Shown: positions 27,200 to 36,928 of the stretch, one piece after another
Numbering within the stretch: the first letter of the stretch is position 1
Layout: every line of letters starts with the position of its first letter
Origin: Tabrizicola fusiformis
GTDB lineage: Bacteria > Pseudomonadota > Alphaproteobacteria > Rhodobacterales > Rhodobacteraceae
Assembly (NCBI RefSeq): GCF_013328815.1
Contig: NZ_JABUHN010000001.1
Location: forward strand, 124,001 to 188,000
Reading direction: 5' to 3'
Length of the DNA: 64,000 nucleotides
Notes under the pieces: generated by a model
What the model was told of the DNA's origin: nothing
Databases searched by the model: none
What the model saw: only the letters and a program-made list of their open reading frames with translations
Made by a program: the position numbers and the translations under genes

Positions 27200-27825
27200 G
27201 CAACCAGCCCAAGGCGGTGATCTTTGACATCGGCAATGTGTTGACCCGCTGGCAGCCCGAAGCCTTTTATGACCGGGTGATCGGAGAAGACCGCCGTCGC
27301 GCCCTGTTTGCCGAGGTTGACCTGCATGGCATGAATGACCGGATCGACGAGGGCGCCCTGTTCCGCGAGACGATCTATGACTGGGCCGAGCGTTATCCGC
27401 ATTGGCGGGCCGAAATCCGCATGTGGTATGACCGCTGGATCGAGCTGGCTTCGCCCCGGATCGAGGGTTCCATTGCGCTGCAGCGTGCCTTGCGGGCCAA
27501 GGGCGTTCCGGTCTTCGCGCTGACCAACTTCGGGCGCTATTCCTTTGAAGAGGCCCTGCCGAGGATGGATTTCCTGCAGGATTTCGACCGGCGTTATGTC
27601 TCGGGGGTGATGGGGGTGATCAAGCCAGATCCGCTGATTTACCAGATGGTGGAAGAGGATTGCGGATTGCCGCCGCAAAGCCTGCTTTTCACCGATGACC
27701 GGGCCGACAATATCACCGCCGCCGCCCGCCGTGGCTGGCGCACCCATCAGTTCGAAAGCTGGCAGGGCTGGGCGGCGCGGCTGGTGGCCGAAGGATTGCT
27801 GACGCAGAAGGAGGCCGGGCTATGA
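27196..27825 (+). CDS. HAD-superfamily phosphatase, tandem copy 2
   Basis: A 209-residue paralogue of the preceding gene. Motifs are FDIGNV, FALTNFG, VIKPDP and FTDDRADN. The caps differ between copies (charged residues around 35-100), while the last ~35 residues are almost the same. This suggests duplication followed by divergence of substrate choice, or recent conversion of the 3' ends. ATGA overlaps on both sides tie it to copy 1 and the OCD-like gene. Confidence 0.88.
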   Translation: MSNQPKAVIFDIGNVLTRWQPEAFYDRVIGEDRRRALFAEVDLHGMNDRIDEGALFRETIYDWAERYPHWRAEIRMWYDRWIELASPRIEGSIALQRALRAKGVPVFALTNFGRYSFEEALPRMDFLQDFDRRYVSGVMGVIKPDPLIYQMVEEDCGLPPQSLLFTDDRADNITAAARRGWRTHQFESWQGWAARLVAEGLLTQKEAGL

Positions 27826-28724
27826 CCCTGGAAATCGTTCCCAAAGAGGCCGAGCGCCTGTTGACGTGGCCCGGCCTGCTGGCCGCGTTCGAGGCGGGCC
27901 ATCGCCTGCCGCAGCCCGATATCAAGGATCTGTTCTGCTATCGCGGGCCGGATACCATTCTGGACCGCGCCACATGGATCGACGGTCTGGGCGCGCTGGT
28001 CAAGGTGGCCACCGTGGTTCCGGGCAATGCGGCGCGGGGCAAGCCCACGGTCAACGGCGCCGTGACGCTTTATGATGATGTGACGGGAGAGCTTTCGGCG
28101 CTGGTCGATTTCCATCTGGTGACCAAGTGGAAGACGGCGGGCGACAGCCTTCTGGCCGCTTCGAAACTGGCCCGCAAGGAGGCACGGAACTTTCTGGTGG
28201 TGGGCGCGGGCACCGTCGCGCGTTCTATGGTGGAAGCCTATTCCAGCCTCTGGCCCGATGCCCGTTTTACCGTCTGGAGCCGGACCCGTGCCACCGCCGA
28301 AGCCATGGGCTTGCCGGTGGCCGATGAGCTTGAGGCGGCGGTGCGGGCGGCGGATGTGATCTGCACCTGCACCATGGCCACGGCGCCGCTGATCAAGGGG
28401 GAATGGTTGCAGCCCGGTCAGCACCTTGACCTGATCGGCGCCTATCGCCCCGACATGCGCGAGGTGGACGATGCCGCGATGGCGCGGGCGCGGGTCTTTG
28501 TCGATGCCCGCGCGACCACGCTGCACCATATCGGCGAGCTGATGGAACCGCTGAAATCGGGTGCGATCACCGAAGCGGATGTGCAGGCCGATTTCTATGA
28601 CATTGCCGGGGGCGGGTTTGCTCGCGGGTCGGAGGATGAAATCACCATTGCCAAGAATGGCGGCGGCGCCCATCTGGACCTGATGACGGCGACCTATATC
28701 GCCGGGGCGTGGCGCGGGCGATAA
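27822..28724 (+). CDS. Ornithine cyclodeaminase/mu-crystallin family protein, divergent type
   Basis: A 300-residue OCD-family protein distinct from the one at 1754. It has ALVKVATVVPGN, VDFHLVTKWKTAGDSLLAASKLAR in place of the usual LTDxRTxAxxA, the Rossmann loop VGAGTVA (~130), and LIGAYRPDMREVDD with the catalytic-position acidic residue. The changed substrate region suggests a different substrate from ornithine. It is coupled to the two HAD phosphatases (4-base overlap). A phosphorylated or hydroxylated imine or amino acid substrate is a guess. Confidence 0.8.
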   Translation: MTLEIVPKEAERLLTWPGLLAAFEAGHRLPQPDIKDLFCYRGPDTILDRATWIDGLGALVKVATVVPGNAARGKPTVNGAVTLYDDVTGELSALVDFHLVTKWKTAGDSLLAASKLARKEARNFLVVGAGTVARSMVEAYSSLWPDARFTVWSRTRATAEAMGLPVADELEAAVRAADVICTCTMATAPLIKGEWLQPGQHLDLIGAYRPDMREVDDAAMARARVFVDARATTLHHIGELMEPLKSGAITEADVQADFYDIAGGGFARGSEDEITIAKNGGGAHLDLMTATYIAGAWRGR

Positions 28725-28729
28725 GGCAG

Positions 28730-29659
28730 TCAGGGCGTGATCCGGGCGGCAAAGGCGGCAAAGGCCGCCGCGCGCTGCCGGGCAAGGGCGATGGCCTCTT
28801 CCGGCGTGACGGCGGTAAAGCGCAAGGCATCGCGCGGCCGCAGTTGCACCAGCCCGTCGATGTCATCGGCCAGAAGGGTGGCGATCTTCGGATAGCCGCC
28901 CGTGGTCTGGTGATCTGACAACAGGACCGTCGCCACCCCGTCGCCCGCCACCTGAACCGAGCCGCGCAGGATGGCCTGCGACGGGATCGACAGCGCCCCC
29001 TCGGGCGCCACGAGGGGGCCACGCAGGCGCAGGCCCATCCGGTCCCATGCGTCGGTCACATGGAAGGGGCTGTCAAAGAAGGTTCTCAGCGTTTCTGCGG
29101 CAAAGTAGCGGTCTTGCGGCCCGGCCACGGCGTGCAGCACCGAACGGGGCCGGGCCCAGACCGGGCAGGTCAGTGCCCGCTCTGCCATCTGACGGGGGTT
29201 GACCAACTTAAGCACCTGCCCGGCGCCGATCTGTCCGCCGCCAAACCCGGTTGGCCCGTGGGTTGCGGCGCTGCCCAGCCAGAGCGGCGCCTTCAGCCCG
29301 CCCGCAAAGGCCAGATAGCACCAACTGCCCCAAGGCCCCCTGCGGATGGTCAGGTCATCCCCCGCGCGCAGCGTCAGCACCCGCCACCCGCCCAGCCGCC
29401 GCCCGGCATGTTCCACGATGAAACCACCGCCGGTAAGCGAAACGCTGACCGGGCCGTCAAGGCAGGTCAGGGTCAGGCCCGCCACCGAAACCTCGATCCC
29501 CGCGGCGCCGGGCGGATTTCCCAGCGCCAGATTGGCCAAGGCCAACGCCTTACGGTCCAAAGCCCCCGAAGCGGGAACGCCAAAGCGCATCATTCCCCGC
29601 CGTCCGCCATCCTGCAGCGTAACATGCGGCCCGGCGGCCAGAACCTGCATCCGGGTCAT
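28730..29659 (-). CDS. pxpC: 5-oxoprolinase subunit PxpC (biotin-dependent carboxyltransferase-like)
   Basis: A 309-residue KipA/AHS2-type protein with VLAAGPHVTLQDGGRRGMMRFGVPASGALD at the start and GGYPKIATLLADDIDGL near the end. With PxpA and PxpB it cleaves 5-oxoproline (pyroglutamate) to glutamate using ATP. Its ATG overlaps the pxpB stop. It is the last gene of a minus-strand pxpA-pxpB-pxpC operon and converges on the OCD gene with a 5-base gap. Confidence 0.92.
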   Translation of the reverse strand: MTRMQVLAAGPHVTLQDGGRRGMMRFGVPASGALDRKALALANLALGNPPGAAGIEVSVAGLTLTCLDGPVSVSLTGGGFIVEHAGRRLGGWRVLTLRAGDDLTIRRGPWGSWCYLAFAGGLKAPLWLGSAATHGPTGFGGGQIGAGQVLKLVNPRQMAERALTCPVWARPRSVLHAVAGPQDRYFAAETLRTFFDSPFHVTDAWDRMGLRLRGPLVAPEGALSIPSQAILRGSVQVAGDGVATVLLSDHQTTGGYPKIATLLADDIDGLVQLRPRDALRFTAVTPEEAIALARQRAAAFAAFAARITP

Positions 29660-30318
29660 GGCAGCGCCTCGGCCCGGATACGGCGAAAGGCGATGTGGTC
29701 GCCCACCTCGAACCGGAAAGGGTGGTCGGTCTCACCCGTCAGAATCTTCAACGGCGAATGGCCGATGATCCACCATCCCGTCGGCATGGTCAGCGTGGTC
29801 ACAAGGCATTGCGCCCCGGCGATGATCACGCTGCCCGCCGCAACACCGCGCTTCGGGCTGGGTTTGCGGTCCAGCCGGATCGCCTCGGGCACGCCGGAGA
29901 GATAGGCATAGCCGGGGGCAAAGCCATACATCGCCACCTCATACCGGCCCGCAAGATGGGCCGCGATCACCGCTTCGGGCGTCAGGCCGCAGGCGCGTGC
30001 AACGTCGGGCAGGTCGGGGGCGAAGTCCTGCTCATAGCAGACGGGCACCTCATGCAGCACGGGTGCGGGGCGGGCAGATACCGGCACCTCCAGCAGGCCG
30101 CGCAGATGGTGGATCACCCGGGCATGATCGGTTGCTGCTGGGTCGAAATCCACCAGCAGCGTGACAAAGGCCGGTATCGCCTCGGCAAAGCCGGCAAAGG
30201 GCTGCGCCGCCAGCGCCTGATCCAGCCGCAGAACGGCGGCATGGGCGGCGGGGTCGATCTGGTCGGCGAATTCGACCAGCACGGCATGATCGGCCACCGG
30301 ATGAAAGACCGGCCGCAT
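29656..30318 (-). CDS. pxpB: 5-oxoprolinase subunit PxpB
   Basis: A 220-residue KipI/AHS1-type protein. HPVADHAVLVEFADQIDP opens the chain and the C-terminal YGFAPGYAYLSGVPEAIRLDRKPSPKRGVAAGSV is the family hallmark. It forms the PxpBC complex. Three bases separate it from pxpA. An anti-kinase role as in Bacillus KipI is unlikely because the full pxpABC set is here. Confidence 0.92.
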   Translation of the reverse strand: MRPVFHPVADHAVLVEFADQIDPAAHAAVLRLDQALAAQPFAGFAEAIPAFVTLLVDFDPAATDHARVIHHLRGLLEVPVSARPAPVLHEVPVCYEQDFAPDLPDVARACGLTPEAVIAAHLAGRYEVAMYGFAPGYAYLSGVPEAIRLDRKPSPKRGVAAGSVIIAGAQCLVTTLTMPTGWWIIGHSPLKILTGETDHPFRFEVGDHIAFRRIRAEALP

Positions 30319-30321
30319 CTC

Positions 30322-31086
30322 TCAGCCCCCGATGAAGGGCGCAAGGGTGATGCCCTGCGCGGTCAGCCTGTCGCGCAGCAGCCGGGCCATGGCCACCGCT
30401 TCGGGGCTGTCGCCATGGATGCAGACCGAATGCGCGGTCAGGGCAATGGGCGGGCCACCCACGACCGGCATCATTCCGCTGTCCAGAAAGGTCAAAAGCC
30501 GATCGGCGGCCGCCTCGGGATCGTGAATCATCGCATCCGGCCGGCTGCGCGGCACGAGGCGCCCGGTCGGCAGATAGGCGCGGTCCGCGAAGATTTCGGA
30601 AAAGACCGGGATGCCAGCCGCGCGCGCCGCCTGTTCCAGTTCCGTCCCTGAAATCGCCAGAACCGCCAGCCGCCCCGGCTGTGCTGCAACGGCGGCCACG
30701 ATTGCCTCTGCCACATCGCGGCGGTCGGCGGCCAGATTGGCCAGCGCACCATGGGGTTTGACATAGCCGACGCGCACCCCCGCCAGCGCCGCCACCCCGA
30801 TCAGCGCGCCGGTCTGCGCCGCCACCATATTGGCGATGGCGGCGGGTTCCATCGGGATCACCCGGCGGCCAAAACCCATAGGGTCGGCATAGCCCGGATG
30901 GGCCCCGACCGACACGCCACGCGCCGCCGCGAGTGCGAGCGTGGCCCGCATCGTATCGGGGTCGCCCGCATGGCCGCCGCAAGCGACGTTGGCCGAGGTC
31001 ACAAGGTCAAGCATCGCGGCATCGGCCCCCATCGCCCAAGGGCCATAGCCCTCTCCCAGATCGGAGTTGAGGTCGATGCCGGGCAT
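30322..31086 (-). CDS. pxpA: 5-oxoprolinase subunit PxpA (LamB/YcsF family)
   Basis: A 254-residue protein with the LamB/YcsF signature DLNSDLGEGYGPW, SANVACGGHAGDP, GAHPGYAD and VKPHGAL. It is the subunit thought to activate the lactam ring. AGGAAAGG precedes the ATG at 31086; longer frames read upstream non-coding sequence. First gene of the pxp operon, facing away from the WecA-type gene. Pyroglutamate arises from glutamine and peptide turnover, linking this operon with the amino-acid scavenging genes nearby. Confidence 0.93.
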   Translation of the reverse strand: MPGIDLNSDLGEGYGPWAMGADAAMLDLVTSANVACGGHAGDPDTMRATLALAAARGVSVGAHPGYADPMGFGRRVIPMEPAAIANMVAAQTGALIGVAALAGVRVGYVKPHGALANLAADRRDVAEAIVAAVAAQPGRLAVLAISGTELEQAARAAGIPVFSEIFADRAYLPTGRLVPRSRPDAMIHDPEAAADRLLTFLDSGMMPVVGGPPIALTAHSVCIHGDSPEAVAMARLLRDRLTAQGITLAPFIGG

Positions 31087-31458
31087 GTGGGTGGCCTTTC
31101 CTGAGCGTGTCACCAGCACCATAGGCGCCGTGTGGCGGGATGTCATGCACCCCGCTGCCGCCCGATCACGGCGAATCACATGCAGGCGAGGGGCCGTGAT
31201 CCAGCACCGCCCAAGGGCCGAACGCCGCATCAGGCGTGACTGTCCTCCGGGCAAATGCTGCGCTGCCGCATCATTGATAGGCGGAATTCTGGCCTTGACA
31301 GCAAAACCGACCCTCATTCAGCACCGAGTCGGTTGCCTGAATCCTATGCAGGCGATAAAAGCGGAGGCAGTTGAAGGGATTTTCTGCTTACTTCCTGCCT
31401 TGTTTTCAGACTTTGGTCGGCAGGTAGCTCGGGTCTTTCGGCGCTGCAGGGATAACGT
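31087..31458. other. 372-bp divergent intergenic region (pxpA / WecA-type gene)
   Basis: No coding gene is seen. GC drops from about 31270 on. TTGACA occurs at 31295-31300 but only a poor -10 follows (TCAGCA at 31318-31323). A dyad AACCGAC...GTCGGTT spans 31305-31334. AGGGA ahead of the 31459 ATG is the ribosome site of the transferase. The rest shows no clear structure. Confidence 0.5.
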
Positions 31459-32544
31459 ATGTCGCTTTTTGCTGCCTTTGCCGCGACCTTGATGACAAGC
31501 CTGCTTGTCTCGATCATGCTTGTCGTTACGCAAAAGCTGCACGGACATCTCAGCTTTGACAGCCAGTTCGGTGTGCAGAAGCTGCACAGCGCGCCGACGC
31601 CCCGGATCGGCGGCATTGCCGTTGCCATGGCGCTGGGCCTTGGTTGTGTGCTGCTGCGGGGGGAGGCTTTTGACTTTTGGTGGATGTGGGCCGTTGCAGC
31701 CCTGCCCGCCTTTGCTGCCGGGCTGACCGAAGATCTGACCAAGAAGGTCGGTGTCAGGATGCGGCTTGCAGCGACGCTGCTTTCGGGCCTGCTGTTCTGT
31801 CTGTTGAGTGGTTATGGCATCACGCAGGTCGATATTCCGGTGGCCGATCAGATCCTGTCGGTGCCGCTGATCTCGGTCCTGTTCACCGCCTTTGCCATCG
31901 GCGGGATTGCCAATGCAAGCAACATCATCGACGGGGTGAATGGTCTCGCTTCGGGCACCGGGATGATCATTCTTGCCGCCTTTGCACTGGTGGCATGGCT
32001 TGAGGGCGATCTGGCGATGGTCAGTGTCTGTCTTCTGGGTCTGGGTTCGCTTTTGGGTTTCTTCCTGCTGAACTTCCCGCATGGCCGGCTGTTTCTGGGC
32101 GATGCGGGGGCCTATGTGACCGGGCTCTTGCTGGCGGCGGTGGCGGTTGCCCTGCCGGCGCGCAACCCCTCGCTGTCGCCGCTGATCGGGTTGCTGGCGC
32201 TGGCCTATCCGGTGGTGGAAACCACGATCTCGATGCACCGCCGTATCGTCAGCGACGGGGCAAGCCCGGGGCAGGCGGACCGGCTGCACTTGCACAGCCT
32301 GATCTTCCGCAGCCGTGCGCGGCAACTGGCACAGGCGATGGGCCAGCCGCGCCTGCGCTCTGCGCTGACCTCGGTCGTGCTGTGGTCGCTGTCGCTGTTG
32401 TCCTGCACGCTGATGGTGGCAGGGCGCGACAATTCCGGGCTGATCCTGCTGGGCCTTGCGCTGGTGGCGACGGTCTATGTCACCATCTACCGCCGCGTCG
32501 CGCTGTTGCGCCCGCGCGAACCGCGAGAGCGTCAGGTGGCATAG
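31459..32544 (+). CDS. WecA/MraY-family undecaprenyl-phosphate glycosylphosphotransferase
   Basis: A 361-residue polytopic membrane enzyme. It has KLHSAPTPRIGG after the first segment, AGLTEDLTKK in the metal/substrate loop, NASNIIDGVNGLASG, and FLGDAGAY as the Mg/nucleotide motif. The C-terminal HRRIVSDGASPGQADRLHLHSL is the family's histidine-rich loop. It starts a polysaccharide by moving a sugar-1-phosphate onto undecaprenyl phosphate. No other glycan genes adjoin it. Sugar donor is unknown. Confidence 0.88.
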   Translation: MSLFAAFAATLMTSLLVSIMLVVTQKLHGHLSFDSQFGVQKLHSAPTPRIGGIAVAMALGLGCVLLRGEAFDFWWMWAVAALPAFAAGLTEDLTKKVGVRMRLAATLLSGLLFCLLSGYGITQVDIPVADQILSVPLISVLFTAFAIGGIANASNIIDGVNGLASGTGMIILAAFALVAWLEGDLAMVSVCLLGLGSLLGFFLLNFPHGRLFLGDAGAYVTGLLLAAVAVALPARNPSLSPLIGLLALAYPVVETTISMHRRIVSDGASPGQADRLHLHSLIFRSRARQLAQAMGQPRLRSALTSVVLWSLSLLSCTLMVAGRDNSGLILLGLALVATVYVTIYRRVALLRPREPRERQVA

Positions 32545-32554
32545 ATCGCCCCGT

Positions 32555-32578
32555 AGGATGGGCAATATTGCCCATCCT
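32555..32578. repeat. 24-bp perfect palindrome, copy 1
   Basis: Half-site AGGATGGGCAAT read into its own complement. It lies ten bases after the WecA-type stop and just before the convergent aldehyde dehydrogenase stop (32583). A second copy occurs at 49571-49598 in the same kind of place. It could act as a bidirectional terminator or a mobile palindromic repeat. Confidence 0.75.
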
Positions 32579-32582
32579 GCCG

Positions 32583-34013
32583 TTACCCGTGCTTCACCAT
32601 CACATGGCGCACCACGGTATAATCCTCCAAAGCATAGGCCGACATATCCTTGCCATAGCCGGATTGTTTCAGCCCGCCATGCGGCATTTCGTTGGTCAGC
32701 ATGAAATGCGTGTTGATCCATGTGCAGCCGTAACGCAGCCGTGCTGCCGTCGCCATGGCGCGGCCGACATCGCGGGTCCAGACCGATGAGGCAAGGCCAT
32801 AGTCGCTGTCATTGGCCCAGGCCACCGCCTGATCGACATCCGAGAACGGCGTGACCGAAACCACCGGGCCGAACACCTCTCGCCGCACGATTTCATCGTC
32901 TTGGGTCGCTCCGGCAACGACGGTGGGGCGGTAGTAAAAGCCCTGATCCATCGCCGCGCCACCCGTCGTCACCTCGACATGGTTCAGCTCGCGCGCGCGG
33001 TTCACAAAGCTTGCCACCCGGTCGCGCTGGCGCTGGCTGATCAGCGGGCCGATTTCGTTGGTGGTGTCATCCTCGGCGCCCAGGGTGATCGAGGCGGCGG
33101 CGGTCGTAAGGTCAGCCACCAGCCGGTCATACACCTTACGCCCGGCATAGACCCGGCAGGCGGCGGTGCAATCCTGCCCGGCGTTGTAGAAGGAGAACGC
33201 CCGCAGCCCTTCGACCACCGCATCGACATCGGCATCGTCGAACACCAGAACCGGCGCCTTGCCGCCCAGTTCCAGATGGGTGCGCTTCACGGTCTTGGCC
33301 GCCGCATCCAGCATCTTGCGCCCGGTGGCGACATCGCCGGTCAGGCTGATCATATCCACCTGCGGATGGTTGATCAGATAGCTGCCCACGGTCTGGCCGC
33401 GCCCGGTGATCACGTTGACCACGCCTTCGGGCAATTCCTCGGCCAGAATGCGCGCCATCTTGAGCGCGGTGAGGGGCGTCTGCTCGCTGGGTTTGAAGAC
33501 CACGGTATTGCCGCCGCCGATCGCCGGGCCCAGCTTCCAGGCCATCATCATCAGCGGATAGTTCCATGGCGCGATGCTCGCCACCACGCCCACCGGATCG
33601 CGGCGGATCATGCTGGTATGGCCAGCCAAATATTCGCCCGCCACCGCGCCCTGCTGACAGCGCACCGCACCGGCAAAGAAGCGGTAGCAATCGACGATCG
33701 CCGGAATCTCATCCCCGCGCGCGGCATTGATCGGCTTGCCGCAGTTCAGCGCCTCAAGTGCGGCAAAGCCTTCGGCCTCGGCCTCGATCCGGTCGGCGAT
33801 GCGCAGCAGCGCGGCAGAGCGTTCGGCGGGGGTGGTGCGGCTCCAGCCGTCGAAAGCGCGGCGGGCGGCGGCCACGGCGCGGTCAACCTGTGCCGTCGAA
33901 GCCTCGGCCACTTCAAGGATAAGTCCGCCGGTGCGGGGGTTCAGGATCGGCTCGGCGGTCTCTTGCCCCGCCTCAAAGGCGTTGCCGATCAGAAGTTGGG
34001 TCTGGATGGTCAT
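32583..34013 (-). CDS. Aldehyde dehydrogenase, gamma-aminobutyraldehyde-type
   Basis: A 476-residue NAD(P)-dependent dehydrogenase. Catalytic Cys is in [11 protein letters not shown], the general base Glu in LELGGKAP, and the cofactor site in [17 protein letters not shown] and [30 protein letters not shown] near the end is typical of aminobutyraldehyde/betaine aldehyde-like members. It follows potC by 12 bases, so it is the last gene of the polyamine operon. It likely oxidises 4-aminobutanal from putrescine breakdown to GABA. The oxidising or transaminating first enzyme is not in this window. Confidence 0.87.
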   Translation of the reverse strand: MTIQTQLLIGNAFEAGQETAEPILNPRTGGLILEVAEASTAQVDRAVAAARRAFDGWSRTTPAERSAALLRIADRIEAEAEGFAALEALNCGKPINAARGDEIPAIVDCYRFFAGAVRCQQGAVAGEYLAGHTSMIRRDPVGVVASIAPWNYPLMMMAWKLGPAIGGGNTVVFKPSEQTPLTALKMARILAEELPEGVVNVITGRGQTVGSYLINHPQVDMISLTGDVATGRKMLDAAAKTVKRTHLELGGKAPVLVFDDADVDAVVEGLRAFSFYNAGQDCTAACRVYAGRKVYDRLVADLTTAAASITLGAEDDTTNEIGPLISQRQRDRVASFVNRARELNHVEVTTGGAAMDQGFYYRPTVVAGATQDDEIVRREVFGPVVSVTPFSDVDQAVAWANDSDYGLASSVWTRDVGRAMATAARLRYGCTWINTHFMLTNEMPHGGLKQSGYGKDMSAYALEDYTVVRHVMVKHG

Positions 34014-34025
34014 GCGGCTCTCCGG

Positions 34026-34832
34026 TCATTTGCCTGCGCCTGCCGTCTCGGACCCGTTGCGGGTGAGATAGTAGGCGGCGAGGATGGGAAGGAAGGTGGC
34101 GGCGAACACCACCATGGCGACGACATTGGTCACCGGGCGCTGGCGCGGGCGGATCAGTTCCTCAAGCATCCAGATCGGCAGGGTGGCCTGCTGTCCGGCG
34201 GTGAAGGTGGTCACGATCACCTCATCAAACGACAGCGCAAAGGCCAGCATCCCGCCCGCCAGCAGGGCGGTGCCCAGATTGGGCAGCAGGATATGGCGGA
34301 AGGTCTGAAAGGCATTGGCGCCCAGATCGGCGCTTGCCTCAAGGATACCACCCGACAGGCGGCGGAACCGCGCCACGGCATTGTTGAACACGATCACGAT
34401 GCAGAAGGTCGCGTGGCCAAGGATGATGGTCCAGGTCGAAAACGGAATGTCCATCACCCCGAAGGCCGAGCGTAGGGCGATCCCGGTGATGACCCCGGGC
34501 AGGGCTATGGGCAACAGGATCAGCAGGCTGATCTGGTCGCGGCCGAAAAAGCGCGCCCGGCTCATCGCGGCGGCAACAAGGGTGCCAAGGATCATCGCCA
34601 GCACCGTGGCGATGGCGGCCACCTGCAAGGACAGGCTCAGGGCCTGCCAGATATCGGGCCGCTCCCATGCGGCGGCAAACCATTGCGTGGTCAGGCCGGG
34701 GGGCGGGAAGGCATAGGTCCGCTCTTCGGTGGTGAAGGCGTAAAGGAAGATCAAGAGGATCGGCAGGTGCAGGAAAGCCAGCCCCAGGGTGGCGGCGATC
34801 CGCAGTCCGTGCGAGGCGCGTTCAGAGGGCAT
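34026..34832 (-). CDS. potC: Spermidine/putrescine ABC transporter permease, PotC-like
   Basis: A 268-residue permease with six hydrophobic segments. The EAA loop reads [24 protein letters not shown] and the C-terminal region [25 protein letters not shown] is typical of PotC. The ATG at 34832 has GGAG seven bases upstream and overlaps the potB end by 11 bases. Acts with PotB in the inner membrane. Polyamine specificity is inferred from the binding protein and dehydrogenase. Confidence 0.88.
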   Translation of the reverse strand: MPSERASHGLRIAATLGLAFLHLPILLIFLYAFTTEERTYAFPPPGLTTQWFAAAWERPDIWQALSLSLQVAAIATVLAMILGTLVAAAMSRARFFGRDQISLLILLPIALPGVITGIALRSAFGVMDIPFSTWTIILGHATFCIVIVFNNAVARFRRLSGGILEASADLGANAFQTFRHILLPNLGTALLAGGMLAFALSFDEVIVTTFTAGQQATLPIWMLEELIRPRQRPVTNVVAMVVFAATFLPILAAYYLTRNGSETAGAGK

Positions 34833-35760
34833 CGAAAGCTCCCGCGCGTTTGGCAAGGGTCAAGTAGACCAGCATGATCAGGATCGGCACCACGGCAAAG
34901 GCGGCGGCCAGCGGGATGTTCCCGGCGGTGCCCTGCAACTGGTACACCGCCATGCCGATGAAATTGGCCGAATTTCCGACGATCTGGGGAATGATGTAAT
35001 CCCCCATGGTCAGCGAAAAGGTGAAGATCGACCCCGCAATCACCCCCGGCAGCGCCAGGGGCAGGATCACCGTGCGAAAGGTCTGCGCCCTTGTGGCACC
35101 CAGATCCTGAGACGCTTCCAGCATCGAGGTCGGCACCCGCTCCAACGCCGCCTGCATCGGCAGGATCATGTAGGGCAGCCAGACATAGGTGAAGACAAGG
35201 AACATGCCGATATAGCTGGTCGAAAGCGAATTGCCCCCGATCACCGGCAAAGCCAGCACCGCATTCAGGATGCCGCTGGTATGGGTCGCCTCGGCGGCCC
35301 AGGTGATGATGCCCTCTTTGGCAAGGATCAGCTTCCAGGCATAGACCTTGACCAGATAGCTGGACCACAGGGGCAGCATGACCCCCAGATAGAACACCGC
35401 CTTCCAGCGGCCGCGGGCAAAGCGGGCGGCGTAATAGGCGATGGGAAAGGCCAGAACGGCACAGCCCAGCGTCACTGCGGCCGACATCAGAAGCGTGCGG
35501 AAGATCACGTCGTAATTGGCGGGGCGCAGCAGCTCGGCATAGGTCTTGAGCGTGAACTCGGGCACGACCATGCCCGAAAACTCGTCGATCGAGTAGAAGC
35601 TTTGCAGCAAGAGCGCGGCCAGCGAGCCGAGATAGACCACGCCCAGCCAGAGGAGCGGCGGGGTCAGCATCAGGCCCAAGAGCAGCCGGGGGCGGCGCCA
35701 GAAAAGCCCGGTCAGCCGGTCGGCAAAGCCGCGGGCGGGAAGGATGGCGGGGCGGCTCAT
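34822..35760 (-). CDS. potB: Spermidine/putrescine ABC transporter permease, PotB-like
   Basis: About 312 residues from the chosen ATG at 35760 ([11 protein letters not shown]), with six membrane segments. The ATPase-contact loop reads [25 protein letters not shown] longer in-frame start at 35832 overlaps the potA stop, but its extra residues read through a strong hairpin and look unlike the family. No good ribosome site is seen at 35760, so the start is not firm. It makes the channel with PotC. Confidence 0.86.
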   Translation of the reverse strand: MSRPAILPARGFADRLTGLFWRRPRLLLGLMLTPPLLWLGVVYLGSLAALLLQSFYSIDEFSGMVVPEFTLKTYAELLRPANYDVIFRTLLMSAAVTLGCAVLAFPIAYYAARFARGRWKAVFYLGVMLPLWSSYLVKVYAWKLILAKEGIITWAAEATHTSGILNAVLALPVIGGNSLSTSYIGMFLVFTYVWLPYMILPMQAALERVPTSMLEASQDLGATRAQTFRTVILPLALPGVIAGSIFTFSLTMGDYIIPQIVGNSANFIGMAVYQLQGTAGNIPLAAAFAVVPILIMLVYLTLAKRAGAFDAL

Positions 35761-35778
35761 GCGGGGTGGGCCGGGGTG

Positions 35779-35804
35779 GAAGAATTTTCGTCCGAAAATT
35801 CTTC
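35779..35804. repeat. 12-bp-arm hairpin between potA and potB
   Basis: GAAGAATTTTCG and CGAAAATTCTTC flank TC. The AT-rich stem resembles the hairpins at 15271-15313 and 56405-56448. In the potA-potB gap it may protect the 5' mRNA or slow read-through. Confidence 0.55.
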
Positions 35805-35824
35805 GGTTGCGCCTGGCATCGGCA

Positions 35825-36811
<987 letters not shown>

Positions 36812-36837
36812 GGGGTTTCCGGCGTGATGAGGCTGGA

Positions 36838-36866
36838 TGCGTGCCAAGCACGCACCCTACGGTGCG
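36838..36866. repeat. Overlapping GC hairpins between potD and potA
   Basis: TGCGTGC-CAA-GCACGCA (36838-36854) and CGCACC-CTAC-GGTGCG (36851-36866) share bases and cannot both form. They lie between the binding-protein gene and potA. A stem here may stabilise potD mRNA so that more binding protein than transporter is made. Confidence 0.5.
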
Positions 36867-36928
36867 GTGAAAGGGCAGGATTGCGTTCCGTGGCCTCGGG
36901 GGACCGAGGCCACGGGTTGACGTGCCGG

